A stretch of 14,732 bases of DNA, taken from positions 1 through 14,732 of the forward strand of contig CAZJYT010000020.1 of assembly GCA_964550325.1 (NCBI GenBank), read 5' to 3'. The position numbers and the translations under genes are program-made. The DNA comes from CAZJYT01 sp964550325. Its GTDB lineage: Bacteria > Patescibacteriota > Minisyncoccia > Minisyncoccales > CAZJYT01. Under the pieces are notes generated by a model. The model ran no database searches, had not been told where the DNA came from, and saw nothing but the letters and a program-made list of their open reading frames with translations. Below, one piece after another: positions 1 to 6,270 of the stretch. The number at the start of each line of letters is the position of its first letter. The stretch's first letter is position 1.

Positions 1-58
1 CAAGATGCCTCAGAAAAGAAATTATTAGGAGTTGTTACTGAGGTGAACAGATAGTATA
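1..58 (+). repeat. Right end of dispersed structured element (copy 1)
   Basis: These 58 bases align without gaps to the right end of the full element at 10195-10252, with 48 of 58 identities counted by hand. The rest of the copy lies before the window start. Identical blocks are the first ten bases, the A-rich block at about 15-30 and the last eight bases (ATAGTATA, 51-58). The differences cluster at 11-14, 32-34 and 42-48. It sits directly upstream of atpC, so in the usual atp gene order it would separate atpD from atpC. It could be the end of a MITE-like element or of a structured RNA. Confidence 0.75.
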
Positions 59-65
59 GAGGAGG
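59..65 (+). promoter_or_regulatory. Strong Shine-Dalgarno far from atpC start
   Basis: GAGGAGG is the best Shine-Dalgarno match in the window, immediately after repeat copy 1. It is 15 bases from the ATG at 81, which is long. An in-frame ATT at 72 would be at about six bases spacing, so a rare AUU start adding three residues is possible. The family N-terminus still fits the ATG. Confidence 0.45.
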
Positions 66-80
66 CATAATATTGAATGT

Positions 81-341
81 ATGCGGTTAAATATTTTTTC
101 TCCAGATAGGATTCTTTATCAGAATGGATTTATTTCTATTATTTTGCCTACAATAACAGGCGAAATTTCTGTTTTACAAAATCATGCTCCTTTAATTGTA
201 CCCCTAAAAGAAGGGAAGATAAGAGTTAGAGATAGGAGAGAAAAAGAGTTCTTCTTTGAAATTGAAAGAGGAATCTTGGAGGTTAATCCAAAAGAGGTAA
301 ATATTCTCATTACCCCCAAAGAAAATAGGGACAGAGGGTAG
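81..341 (+). CDS. atpC: F1Fo ATP synthase epsilon subunit, short form
   Basis: This 86-residue protein is the epsilon subunit of the F1 rotor stalk, which couples the central shaft to the c-ring. The sequence matches the family's N-terminal beta-sandwich: the opening FSPD, then TGEISVL, the hallmark NHAPLI (about residues 34-39) and LKEGKIRV. Typical bacterial epsilon proteins have about 130-140 residues and end in a helical hairpin that can inhibit ATP hydrolysis. Here the protein stops after the sandwich, so that hairpin is absent. The stop is clean and there is no sign of a frameshift, so this looks like a natural short form, as is known in some lineages. A separate atpD upstream is expected but outside the window. 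No terminator is seen before the next gene. Confidence 0.88.
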   Translation: MRLNIFSPDRILYQNGFISIILPTITGEISVLQNHAPLIVPLKEGKIRVRDRREKEFFFEIERGILEVNPKEVNILITPKENRDRG

Positions 342-376
342 AATTAGTGTAGGCTCTTCTCTTTCTTAAGAATTTT

Positions 377-385
377 TGATATATT
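377..385 (+). promoter_or_regulatory. Possible extended -10 promoter
   Basis: TGA followed by TATATT reads as an extended -10 element. A transcript would start near 392, two bases before the ATG at 394, which implies a leaderless or nearly leaderless mRNA. No clear -35 box is visible, and the region is AT-rich, so chance occurrence is likely enough to keep this tentative. Confidence 0.3.
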
Positions 386-393
386 AAAAAAAT

Positions 394-873
394 ATGAGGA
401 TTTCCCAAGAAATTTTTCCAAGAGTAGTGGCTTTGATAGTTAGTATTTCAAAAGAGAAAAAGCCGAATGTAATGACTGTTTCCTTTTTAATGCCTCTTAG
501 TTTTGAGCCGAAATATTTGGCCTTTTCCCTTTCTCCAAAGAGATATACCTTTGAGTTGTTAAAGAAAAATCCCCAGTTTACTTTTAATATTTGTGAAAAG
601 AACTTGTTAGAGGTGGCAAAAATTTGTGGGAGCTATTCAGGAAAAGAAAAGGATAAATTTGAATTGGTAAATATTACTCCTGAAAAATCAACCTTTATTG
701 AAGCTCCTTCCATTAAAGAATGTCCTATTAGTTTTGAATGCGAAAGAGAATTGATGGAAAAATTTGGAGATCATTATTTAGTCATTGGAAAGGTTTTAAA
801 AGAAAAGGTGAGAAAAGAAAAATTTTCTCCTCTTTTGCACAAAAGTGGGGATGAATTTTTAGAAATAAAATGA
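394..873 (+). CDS. Flavin reductase-like FMN-binding protein
   Basis: This 159-residue protein looks like the flavin-reductase-like split-barrel family (DIM6/NTAB type), which bind FMN and reduce flavins or act with partner oxygenases. Supporting features are the N-terminal PRVVALIVS strand, the KPNVMTVSFLMPLSFEPKYL segment typical of 'N-x-M-T-x-S' flavin-binding loops (about residues 23-42), the S-x-x-R-Y-T-F-E-L motif near 48-56, and the late G-D-H-Y-L-V-I-G-K-V strand (about 125-134). There is no signal peptide or membrane segment, so it is cytosolic. It has no Shine-Dalgarno site and follows a possible leaderless promoter. Its stop overlaps the tpiA start (ATGA), so the two are probably translationally coupled. 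The physiological substrate cannot be told from sequence. Confidence 0.8.
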   Translation: MRISQEIFPRVVALIVSISKEKKPNVMTVSFLMPLSFEPKYLAFSLSPKRYTFELLKKNPQFTFNICEKNLLEVAKICGSYSGKEKDKFELVNITPEKSTFIEAPSIKECPISFECERELMEKFGDHYLVIGKVLKEKVRKEKFSPLLHKSGDEFLEIK

Positions 874-1643
874 AAATTATCGGAGGAAATTGGAAATTTA
901 ATAAGGAGTTGCGAGAGAAAGAAAAAGCAAAAAGGTTTATTAGAGAATTAGAGAAAAAATTAGAAAAAGAAAAAATTGGAAATGGAAAGGTAATTATCTT
1001 TCCCCATTTTTTGGTTTTAAATGAAGTTAAAAAAGTAACAAAGAGAATAAAAGTGGGAGCTCAAGATTTACACTGGGAGGAGTCTGGTTCTTTCACAGGA
1101 GCTCAACCTTCAGCCCAAGATCTCAAAAATTGGGGAATAAAAAATGTCTTAATTGGTCATTCTGAGACCAGAAAATACTTTGGGGTGACAGAGGAAAGAG
1201 TAAGATTGAAGCTAAAATCTGCTCTAAAAGAAAAGTTATTTCCCCTAATTTGTATTGGTGAAGACATTGAGGAAAAAGAAAGAGGGGAAACAAAGAAGGT
1301 ATTAAGAAGACAGATAGAAGAGGGAATTTTACCCAGTTTGAATAAAAACTCAAGATTTTTGATAGCTTACGAGCCTCTCTATGCCATTTCAGGTTTTGCC
1401 AAATTAAGGAGAAAGGAACCGAGACCTGCCAAAATAGAGGATGTTAAGTTATCCCACAATTTTATTAAAGAAACCTTTAAAAAGAGAGGCTTTAAAGTAA
1501 AAGTTTTATATGGAGGAAGCTGTAGTCCCCAAAATGCTAAAGAGCTATTGTCTCAAGATTTTATTGATGGGCTTTTGGTGGGAAGTAAGAGTTGGGATCT
1601 GGAATCCTTTCTTGAGATTATTAGAATTGCAAAGGAGATATGA
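870..1643 (+). CDS. tpiA: Triosephosphate isomerase
   Basis: This 257-residue enzyme interconverts glyceraldehyde-3-phosphate and dihydroxyacetone phosphate in glycolysis. Catalytic residues are in place: Asn7 and Lys9 in GGNWKFN, His97 in IGHSETR, and Glu168 in AYEPLYAISG. The phosphate-binding GGS (about 216-218) and LLVGSKS (about 235-241) are present. Oddities are GAQPS in place of the usual GEIS-type segment near residue 77, and a short basic insertion (KLRRKEPRP, about 178-186) after the catalytic-loop Glu, where most enzymes have a short Gly/Thr-rich stretch. Length is normal for the family. It overlaps the flavin-reductase gene by four bases at its start and the next gene by four at its end, indicating one operon. 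Confidence 0.95.
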   Translation: MKIIGGNWKFNKELREKEKAKRFIRELEKKLEKEKIGNGKVIIFPHFLVLNEVKKVTKRIKVGAQDLHWEESGSFTGAQPSAQDLKNWGIKNVLIGHSETRKYFGVTEERVRLKLKSALKEKLFPLICIGEDIEEKERGETKKVLRRQIEEGILPSLNKNSRFLIAYEPLYAISGFAKLRRKEPRPAKIEDVKLSHNFIKETFKKRGFKVKVLYGGSCSPQNAKELLSQDFIDGLLVGSKSWDLESFLEIIRIAKEI

Positions 1644-2533
1644 GAAGGTTAGTTTTGGGGACCTACAATCTGGGAAAAATAAAAGAATATAAATTGCTTT
1701 TTAAAGAGCTCTCTTTACCTCTTCAAATTTCAACTTTAAAAGAGCTAAAAATCGAAAAAAAACCAAAAGAGGAGGGAAAAAGTTTTAGAGAAATTGCAAT
1801 AAAAAAGGGAAAATTCTTTGCTCATCTTACAAAATTGCCTACTCTTTCTGAAGATGGAGGATTGGAAATTGAGATTTTAGGAGGAGAACCGGGGATAAAA
1901 TCAAAAAGATGGCCAGGTTACGAGGCAGAAGATGAAGAATTGATTAAATTTACCCTAAAAAAGTTAGAAGGAATTCCTTTTGAAAAAAGAAATGCCAAAT
2001 TGAAAATTGTCTTATGTTTAGCTCTTCCTTACAGAAATAAAACTTCTTATTTTTTGGCTAAAGGAGAAATAAAGGGAAAGATTTTAAATGAACCCAGAGG
2101 AAAACTCCAAAAAGGTTACCCTTTTAGGGTTTTGTTCTATTTGCCCAAATATAAAAAGACCTTTGCCCAATTGGGGTTTAAAAAGGAAGTAGAAATTGGC
2201 CATCGGAAAAAAGCCCTTTTGAGGTTAAAGCCCATTTTAGAGCTTTTACCTAAAATAAATTTTGATTTTGAATTCTCAAAGTTTACACCACTCCAAAGGA
2301 AAGTTTACCAGCAAGTAGAAAAGATTCCCTATGGAAAAACAAAGACCTACAAAGAAATTGCTGAGAATCTTTCTTTAGGTAATTCTCAAAGATTAATAGC
2401 TAAAATCCTTTCTCAAAATCCCTTACCCCTAATAATTCCCTGCCATAGAGTAGTGGGAAAGAGAGATTTAGGGGGTTACATTTTTGGAAGGAAAATGAAA
2501 GAGTATTTGATAAAATTAGAAAAAGAGGTATGA
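1640..2533 (+). CDS. RdgB/HAM1 NTP pyrophosphatase fused to MGMT
   Basis: This 297-residue protein joins two DNA-protection enzymes. Residues 1-205 resemble RdgB/HAM1, which hydrolyse dITP/XTP-type non-canonical purine triphosphates: GTYNLGKIKE (7-16), the acidic SEDGGLEI (70-77, Asp72 in the catalytic position), GGEPG (81-85) and GHRKKAL (187-193). Residues about 213-297 are the DNA-binding domain of methylated-DNA-protein cysteine methyltransferase: TPLQRKVYQQVEKIPYGK, then PCHRV with the acceptor Cys268, then GGYIFG (278-283). The RdgB half departs from family: the FGYDP-F loop is replaced near 160-168 and the usual SHR is GHR, so its substrate range may differ. The reading frame is continuous through the linker. 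It overlaps tpiA and the following remnant by ATGA. The AAGGAG just before the start is too close to serve well as a Shine-Dalgarno site. Confidence 0.9.
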   Translation: MRRLVLGTYNLGKIKEYKLLFKELSLPLQISTLKELKIEKKPKEEGKSFREIAIKKGKFFAHLTKLPTLSEDGGLEIEILGGEPGIKSKRWPGYEAEDEELIKFTLKKLEGIPFEKRNAKLKIVLCLALPYRNKTSYFLAKGEIKGKILNEPRGKLQKGYPFRVLFYLPKYKKTFAQLGFKKEVEIGHRKKALLRLKPILELLPKINFDFEFSKFTPLQRKVYQQVEKIPYGKTKTYKEIAENLSLGNSQRLIAKILSQNPLPLIIPCHRVVGKRDLGGYIFGRKMKEYLIKLEKEV

Positions 2534-2658
2534 TTTTAGAAATCATTAAAAAAAGAAAGAGTATTAGAAAATTTAAAGAAAAAGAAATTCCAAAAGAGGA
2601 TGTGGAAAGGCTCATTTCTGCCCTGATGTTAGCTCCCAGCGCCGGCAATTTACAGTAA
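2530..2658 (+). pseudogene. N-terminal remnant of a nitroreductase
   Basis: A 42-codon frame starts with an ATGA overlap to the fusion gene and ends in TAA. Its peptide has the classic nitroreductase N-terminus: KKRKSIRKFKEKEIP (7-21) and MLAPSAGNLQ (33-42), where the family makes its first FMN contacts. Intact family members are about 160-220 residues and continue 'PW/F' after this point. Nothing downstream (2659-2723) resembles the rest in any frame I read, so this is a truncated gene, probably a deletion rather than a single frameshift. The preserved ATGA overlap suggests it was once a working operon member. The peptide lacks most of the fold and cannot be an active enzyme. Confidence 0.75.
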
Positions 2659-2723
2659 GATAACCCTTCTCCTACTCCTCGTTTAAAAAAAGAAGAGGTG
2701 ATAAAATTCAGATATTAATAACA

Positions 2724-3059
2724 ATGATTGATGAATACCATTTTGGAGAAATTATTATAAATGGAAAAGATTATAACTTTGATGTAGAGGTGAGATGGAC
2801 AGGAGAGGTTTTAAAGTGGTGGCGAAAGGAGGGGCATTTAATTGATGTGGAAGATGTAAAAAGGGCACTTTCAGTAGAACCAGAAATGATTGTTATTGGT
2901 ACAGGAGAGATGGGAGTAGCTAAGGTAAAAGAAGAGACAAAGAAAGAGATTATTTCAAAATGTATTGAGTTGAAAATTGCAAAGACGGGCGAAGCGGTAA
3001 AAATATTTAATGAAAATGAAGCCAAAAGAATAGTTGGACTTTTCCATTTGACTTGTTAA
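2724..3059 (+). CDS. Mth938-like domain (DUF498/NDUFAF3 fold) protein
   Basis: This 111-residue protein matches the Mth938/DUF498 family: YHFGEIIINGKDY (5-17), the signature KWWRKEGHLID (31-41), VIGTGEMG (57-64) and the C-terminal LFHLTC (106-111). The family includes the mitochondrial complex I assembly factor NDUFAF3, but its bacterial and archaeal role is not established, so no function is assigned. It is soluble with no membrane segment. The ATG is preceded by an AT-rich stretch with a GAGG at about 2695-2698, too far away to help. Its last codons contain the -35 box of a candidate promoter reading onward in the same direction. Confidence 0.85.
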   Translation: MIDEYHFGEIIINGKDYNFDVEVRWTGEVLKWWRKEGHLIDVEDVKRALSVEPEMIVIGTGEMGVAKVKEETKKEIISKCIELKIAKTGEAVKIFNENEAKRIVGLFHLTC

Positions 3060-3076
3060 GAAAAAAGTTATACAAT
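3048..3076 (+). promoter_or_regulatory. Sigma70-type promoter
   Basis: TTGACT (3048-3053) and TACAAT (3071-3076) are 17 bases apart, the closest match to the bacterial consensus seen in this window. The -35 lies inside the last codons of the Mth938-like gene. Predicted transcription starts near 3082-3084, so the immediate product would be the structured, terminator-ended stretch to 3154. Confidence 0.5.
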
Positions 3077-3082
3077 TTGAGA

Positions 3083-3154
3083 GTCAGTCTCTTTAATCAG
3101 TTCTCTGAAATTAGAGAAGAGGTTAAAGAGGCGACTTTAAAAGGTCGCCTTTTT
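3083..3154 (+). ncRNA. Candidate small RNA or attenuator leader
   Basis: From the predicted start to the terminator there are about 72 bases with no convincing open frame but clear pairing. CTCTTTAA (3089-3096) pairs with TTAAAGAG (3123-3130). Inside it TTCTCT (3101-3106) pairs with AGAGAA (3113-3118). The terminator stem follows immediately and shares bases 3129-3130 with the outer stem. It could be a short independent RNA, a leader that attenuates the zinc-ribbon gene at 3177, or simply the decorated 3' end of the Mth938-like transcript. I recognise no known family. Confidence 0.35.
3129..3154 (+). terminator. Rho-independent terminator
   Basis: AGGCGAC (3129-3135) and GTCGCCT (3144-3150) form a perfect 7-bp stem with an eight-base loop, followed by TTTT (3151-3154), preceded by one more T in the stem. 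It is the only GC-rich stem in the interval and ends transcription after the Mth938-like gene or the candidate small RNA. Confidence 0.85.
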
Positions 3155-3176
3155 AGTTAGAATAAAAAAGTAGTAA

Positions 3177-3353
3177 ATGGAAGAAGAAAAATTTAATTCA
3201 AAAGGAATTGGAAGGAAACTTTACCACGGAAGCTGGAAATGTTCTGATTGTGGAAAAGAAATTACTGAACTTCCCTTTGAGCCCTCTCCTGATAGACCAG
3301 TTTATTGCCGAGATTGCTGGGCAAAAAGAAGGAAGAGAAGATTTAGAAGGTAA
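3177..3353 (+). CDS. CxxC-x18-CxxC zinc-ribbon mini-protein
   Basis: This 58-residue protein carries one zinc-binding knuckle pair: WKCSDCGKE (Cys22, Cys25) and VYCRDCW (Cys44, Cys47), 18 residues apart, with LPFEPSPDRPVY between them. This closely resembles the small 'CxxC-x17-CxxC' family frequent in Patescibacteria, with one extra residue in the spacer. The C-terminus is very basic (KRRKRRFRR), consistent with nucleic-acid binding, though that is inference. There is no Shine-Dalgarno site; a TAGAAT at 3158-3163, just past the upstream terminator, may be its -10 and would give a very short leader. A strong terminator follows, so it is its own transcription unit. An overlapping longer frame (3208-3420) has no family features. 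Confidence 0.85.
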   Translation: MEEEKFNSKGIGRKLYHGSWKCSDCGKEITELPFEPSPDRPVYCRDCWAKRRKRRFRR

Positions 3354-3378
3354 GTTGGAAAAGAAGCTGGAGCTTCGA

Positions 3379-3409
3379 AAAGGAAAGGCTGAGAAGCCTT
3401 TCCTTTTTT
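3379..3409 (+). terminator. Strong rho-independent terminator
   Basis: A perfect 12-bp stem, AAAGGAAAGGCT (3379-3390) with AGCCTTTCCTTT (3395-3406), is capped by a GAGA (GNRA) tetraloop and runs into a T tract to 3409. It ends the zinc-ribbon transcript and insulates the mreB operon downstream. Confidence 0.93.
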
Positions 3410-3480
3410 CATTAATTTGATTTAAGAAAAATTTTTTGATATCTTTTTAAAGGCATAAAAAACAAAAATTTTTAAAAATT

Positions 3481-4542
3481 ATGTTTTTTCTATCTAATTT
3501 TTCCGAAGATATTGCTATTGATTTAGGAACTGCTAATTCCAGGGTTTATGTAAAGGGAAGGGGAATTGTTCTCCAAGAACCCACAGTGATTGCAATTAAT
3601 AAAAAGACGGGACAGATTTTGGCAATTGGAGAGGAGGCGAAAAAGATGGTAGGAAGAACCCCAGGCCATATTGTTGCCATTAGGCCGCTGAGATATGGAG
3701 TGGTTTCTGATTTTGAGGCTACTGAACAGATGCTGAGATATTTTATTCAAAAAGTGAGAAAAAGATTTTTGTTCTTTTTCCCTAGACCTCGTTTAATTTT
3801 GGGCATTCCCTGCAGAATTACAGAGGTAGAAAAAAAAGCTCTTCTTGATGCTGGCCAATCTGCAGGAGCTGGGGAGGTATACTTAATAGAACAACCAATG
3901 GCAGCTGCCATTGGAGCTCGTTTGCCGGTCCAAGAAGCCAAAGGTAATTTTATTGTAGATATTGGCGGAGGGACTACTGATATCTCGGTGATTTCTTTAG
4001 GAGGAATTGTTTTAGAAAAAGGAATAAAAATTGCCGGAGATAAGCTTAATCAGGATATTATCCATTTTACCCAGGAGGAATATAAATTATTGATTGGAGA
4101 AAGAACTGCTGAGATGATAAAAATTGCGGTGGGTTCTGCATTTTTGGAAAATAAAAAGAAAGAGAGAAAGAAAAGGCAAATTCCAATAAGGGGGAGAAAT
4201 TTAGTGACTGGGTTGCCAGAGGAGATTTTGGTTTCAGAAGAGGAAATAAAAAGGGCTTTAGAAAAATCAATTAAGAATATTATTACCGAGATAAAAACCG
4301 CTCTTGAGGAAACTCCTCCCGAACTTTTAGCAGATATTATGAAAAATGGAATTTACTTAACAGGAGGAGGAGCTCTTTTAAGAGGATTGAATATTTTAAT
4401 TGAAAAGGAAACAAAAATCCCTACCAAGATTATTGAAGATCCATTGACCGCAGTTGTAAGGGGAAGTGGAATGGTATTGGAGAACTTAGAAAAATTAAAA
4501 GAGGTTTTAGTTGAAACCGAGGAGTTAGAGACCCCAAAATAA
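3481..4542 (+). CDS. mreB: Rod-shape protein MreB (bacterial actin)
   Basis: This 353-residue protein is MreB, the actin-like filament protein that guides lateral peptidoglycan synthesis under the inner membrane. Visible actin-fold motifs are phosphate-1 DLGTANSRVYVKGRG (14-28), ITEVEKKA (113-120), the adenosine-side EQPMAAAIGA (137-146), phosphate-2 DIGGGTTDISVIS (160-172) and the late LTGGGALLRG near 293-302. Length and order fit the family. An unusually hydrophobic, aromatic stretch (FLFFFPRPRL, 96-105) falls in the subdomain where other bacteria also have hydrophobic segments. The start codon has no Shine-Dalgarno and follows a very AT-rich leader; TTGATA at 3436-3441 is a possible -35. 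It heads a compact run with gatC, gatA and others; gatC starts five bases after its stop. Confidence 0.96.
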   Translation: MFFLSNFSEDIAIDLGTANSRVYVKGRGIVLQEPTVIAINKKTGQILAIGEEAKKMVGRTPGHIVAIRPLRYGVVSDFEATEQMLRYFIQKVRKRFLFFFPRPRLILGIPCRITEVEKKALLDAGQSAGAGEVYLIEQPMAAAIGARLPVQEAKGNFIVDIGGGTTDISVISLGGIVLEKGIKIAGDKLNQDIIHFTQEEYKLLIGERTAEMIKIAVGSAFLENKKKERKKRQIPIRGRNLVTGLPEEILVSEEEIKRALEKSIKNIITEIKTALEETPPELLADIMKNGIYLTGGGALLRGLNILIEKETKIPTKIIEDPLTAVVRGSGMVLENLEKLKEVLVETEELETPK

Positions 4543-4547
4543 ATTTT

Positions 4548-4835
4548 ATGATTGAAAAAGAAAAAGTAAAATATATCCTATCTTTAGGAAGGCTCGAAAT
4601 TGAAGAGGAAGAGATAGAGAAATTTCAAAAAGACTTTTCTCAAGTTTTAGACTATTTGGAAAAATTAAAAGAAGTAGATGTCTCTAAGGTGAAGCCCACC
4701 TTCTATCCAATAGAAATTTCAGGCATAAAGAGAGAAGACAAACCTTCGAAAGAATATTCCTCTCCAGAGAAATTATTAAGATTAATGCCAAAGGTAAAAA
4801 ATGGTTATTTAAAAACAAAGCCCATTTTTTCTTAA
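4548..4835 (+). CDS. gatC: Aspartyl/glutamyl-tRNA amidotransferase subunit C
   Basis: GatC is the small clamp subunit of GatCAB, which converts Glu-tRNA(Gln) and Asp-tRNA(Asn) to the amidated forms. The 95 residues match the family: an N-terminal helix with LSLGRLEIEEEEIEKF (about 11-26), FSQVLDYLEKLKEVD (about 31-45), the P-T-F-Y-P segment (50-54), then the R-E-D-K-P loop (61-65), the family position for contact with GatA. It lies five bases after mreB and ten bases before gatA with no terminator. gatB is not in the window and must be elsewhere. Confidence 0.92.
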   Translation: MIEKEKVKYILSLGRLEIEEEEIEKFQKDFSQVLDYLEKLKEVDVSKVKPTFYPIEISGIKREDKPSKEYSSPEKLLRLMPKVKNGYLKTKPIFS

Positions 4836-4845
4836 TCTTCCTTTT

Positions 4846-6270
4846 ATGGATCTGACTCAACTTACCATCTCTCAAATTCATCAGGGTTTATTAAAAAAAG
4901 AATTTTCGGCAGAGGAAGTCTGTCAAAGCTATCTTAAAAAGATAAAAGAGAAAGATTCTCAAATTAAAGCCTTTATTACTCTTTGCGAAGAGTTGGCTCT
5001 TTCTATTGCAAAAGAGGTAGATGAGATGATTTTGACAAAGAGGGAACTACCAGTTTTAGCTGGAATACCATTTTCTGTAAAAGACAATATCTTGGTAGAG
5101 GGGATAAGATGCACTGCCGGTTCAAAAATTCTCCAAAATTACATTGCTCCTTACAATGCGACCGTGATTAAGAAATTAAGAGCTCAAAAGGCGGTAATTT
5201 TGGGAAAGACCAATTTAGACGAGTTTGCCATGGGAAGTTCTACTGAAAATTCTGCCTTTTTCGTGACAAAAAATCCAAGAGACGAAAGCAGGGTTCCTGG
5301 AGGCTCTTCTGGAGGGTCAGCTGCTTCTGTCTCTGCTAATTTTTGCCTTTTTTCTCTTGGTTCTGATACCGGAGGTTCTATTAGGCAACCAGCGAGTTTT
5401 TGTGGAGTGGTGGGTTTAAAGCCCACCTATGGAAGGGTTTCACGTTATGGTTTGATTGCCTTTGCTTCCTCTTTGGATCAAATTGGACCTCTGGCAAGAA
5501 CAGTAGAAGATTGTGAAATTGTGTTTAATGTAATCAAAGGGAAAGATGAAAAAGATGCTACTACCATAGCCTTAGATTCAGAGCCACAATTTTCAAAAGA
5601 AATTAAAAAACTAAAAATTGGAGTTCCAAGAGAGTATTTTGTAACAGGGATTGAGAGAGAAGTAAAAGAAAAGATTGATTTAGCAATTAGAGAATACGAG
5701 GATTTGGGAGCAAAAATTGAGGAGATAAGTTTACCCCATACTCATTATGCCTTGCCTTGCTATTATATTGTCGCTTGTTCTGAAGCAAGTAGTAATTTAG
5801 CGAGATATGATGGAATAAGATATGGGGAAAGTGTCGATGGAGAGAATGTAATGGATGTTTATTTTAATACCAGAAAAAAAGGATTTGGAAACGAGGTTAA
5901 GAGAAGAATTATGATAGGTACCTATGTTTTATCGGTAGGCCATTATGAAGCCTATTATTTAAAGGCTCAAAGAATAAGAACTCTTATTAAAGAAGATTTT
6001 CAAAGGGCTTTTGAAAAAGTAGATGTAATCTTCACTCCCACTTCTCCTACCCTCCCTTTTAAAATAGGTGAGAAAATAGATGATCCTTTAAAAATGTACC
6101 TCTCTGACATCTTTACTGTTTCTGTAAATTTAGCAGGTTTGCCCGCAATTTCTATTCCTTTAGGAGAGGTAAAAGGATTACCTGTGGGATTACAAATTAT
6201 TGCTAATGTTTTTGAAGAGGAGAAAATTTTTAAGGTTGCTAAATTATGGAAGGAGGAAAAGAGATATTAG
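4846..6270 (+). CDS. gatA: Aspartyl/glutamyl-tRNA amidotransferase subunit A
   Basis: GatA is the glutaminase subunit of GatCAB; it releases ammonia from glutamine and passes it to GatB. The 474 residues carry the amidase-signature Ser-cisSer-Lys triad exactly where described for characterised GatA enzymes: Lys79 in SVKDNI, Ser154 in PGGSSGGSAA and Ser178 in SDTGGSIRQPASF. GTCGVVG-type sequence appears as FCGVVGLKPTYGRVSRYGL (about 185-203), followed by SSLDQIGPLARTV. The length is normal. The start at 4846 follows GatC by ten bases and has no Shine-Dalgarno. The last 25 bases overlap the next gene in a different frame. Confidence 0.97.
   Translation: MDLTQLTISQIHQGLLKKEFSAEEVCQSYLKKIKEKDSQIKAFITLCEELALSIAKEVDEMILTKRELPVLAGIPFSVKDNILVEGIRCTAGSKILQNYIAPYNATVIKKLRAQKAVILGKTNLDEFAMGSSTENSAFFVTKNPRDESRVPGGSSGGSAASVSANFCLFSLGSDTGGSIRQPASFCGVVGLKPTYGRVSRYGLIAFASSLDQIGPLARTVEDCEIVFNVIKGKDEKDATTIALDSEPQFSKEIKKLKIGVPREYFVTGIEREVKEKIDLAIREYEDLGAKIEEISLPHTHYALPCYYIVACSEASSNLARYDGIRYGESVDGENVMDVYFNTRKKGFGNEVKRRIMIGTYVLSVGHYEAYYLKAQRIRTLIKEDFQRAFEKVDVIFTPTSPTLPFKIGEKIDDPLKMYLSDIFTVSVNLAGLPAISIPLGEVKGLPVGLQIIANVFEEEKIFKVAKLWKEEKRY

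Noticed and set aside
2676..2698. CCTC...GAGG hairpin as a terminator of the repair operon
   Set aside because: Only four paired bases around a long A-rich loop and no T tract after it.
2659..2723. Continuation of the nitroreductase by frameshift or stop read-through
   Set aside because: Frames after the stop give a short Pro/Lys/Glu peptide that ends quickly and lacks nitroreductase motifs.
3363..3376. GAAGCT-GG-AGCTTC palindrome as a regulatory operator
   Set aside because: It lies between a stop codon and a terminator with a two-base loop; no second copy or promoter is nearby.
3208..3420. 70-residue open frame overlapping the zinc-ribbon gene
   Set aside because: It runs into the downstream terminator and has no family features, while the frame at 3177-3353 encodes a recognisable paired-CxxC protein.
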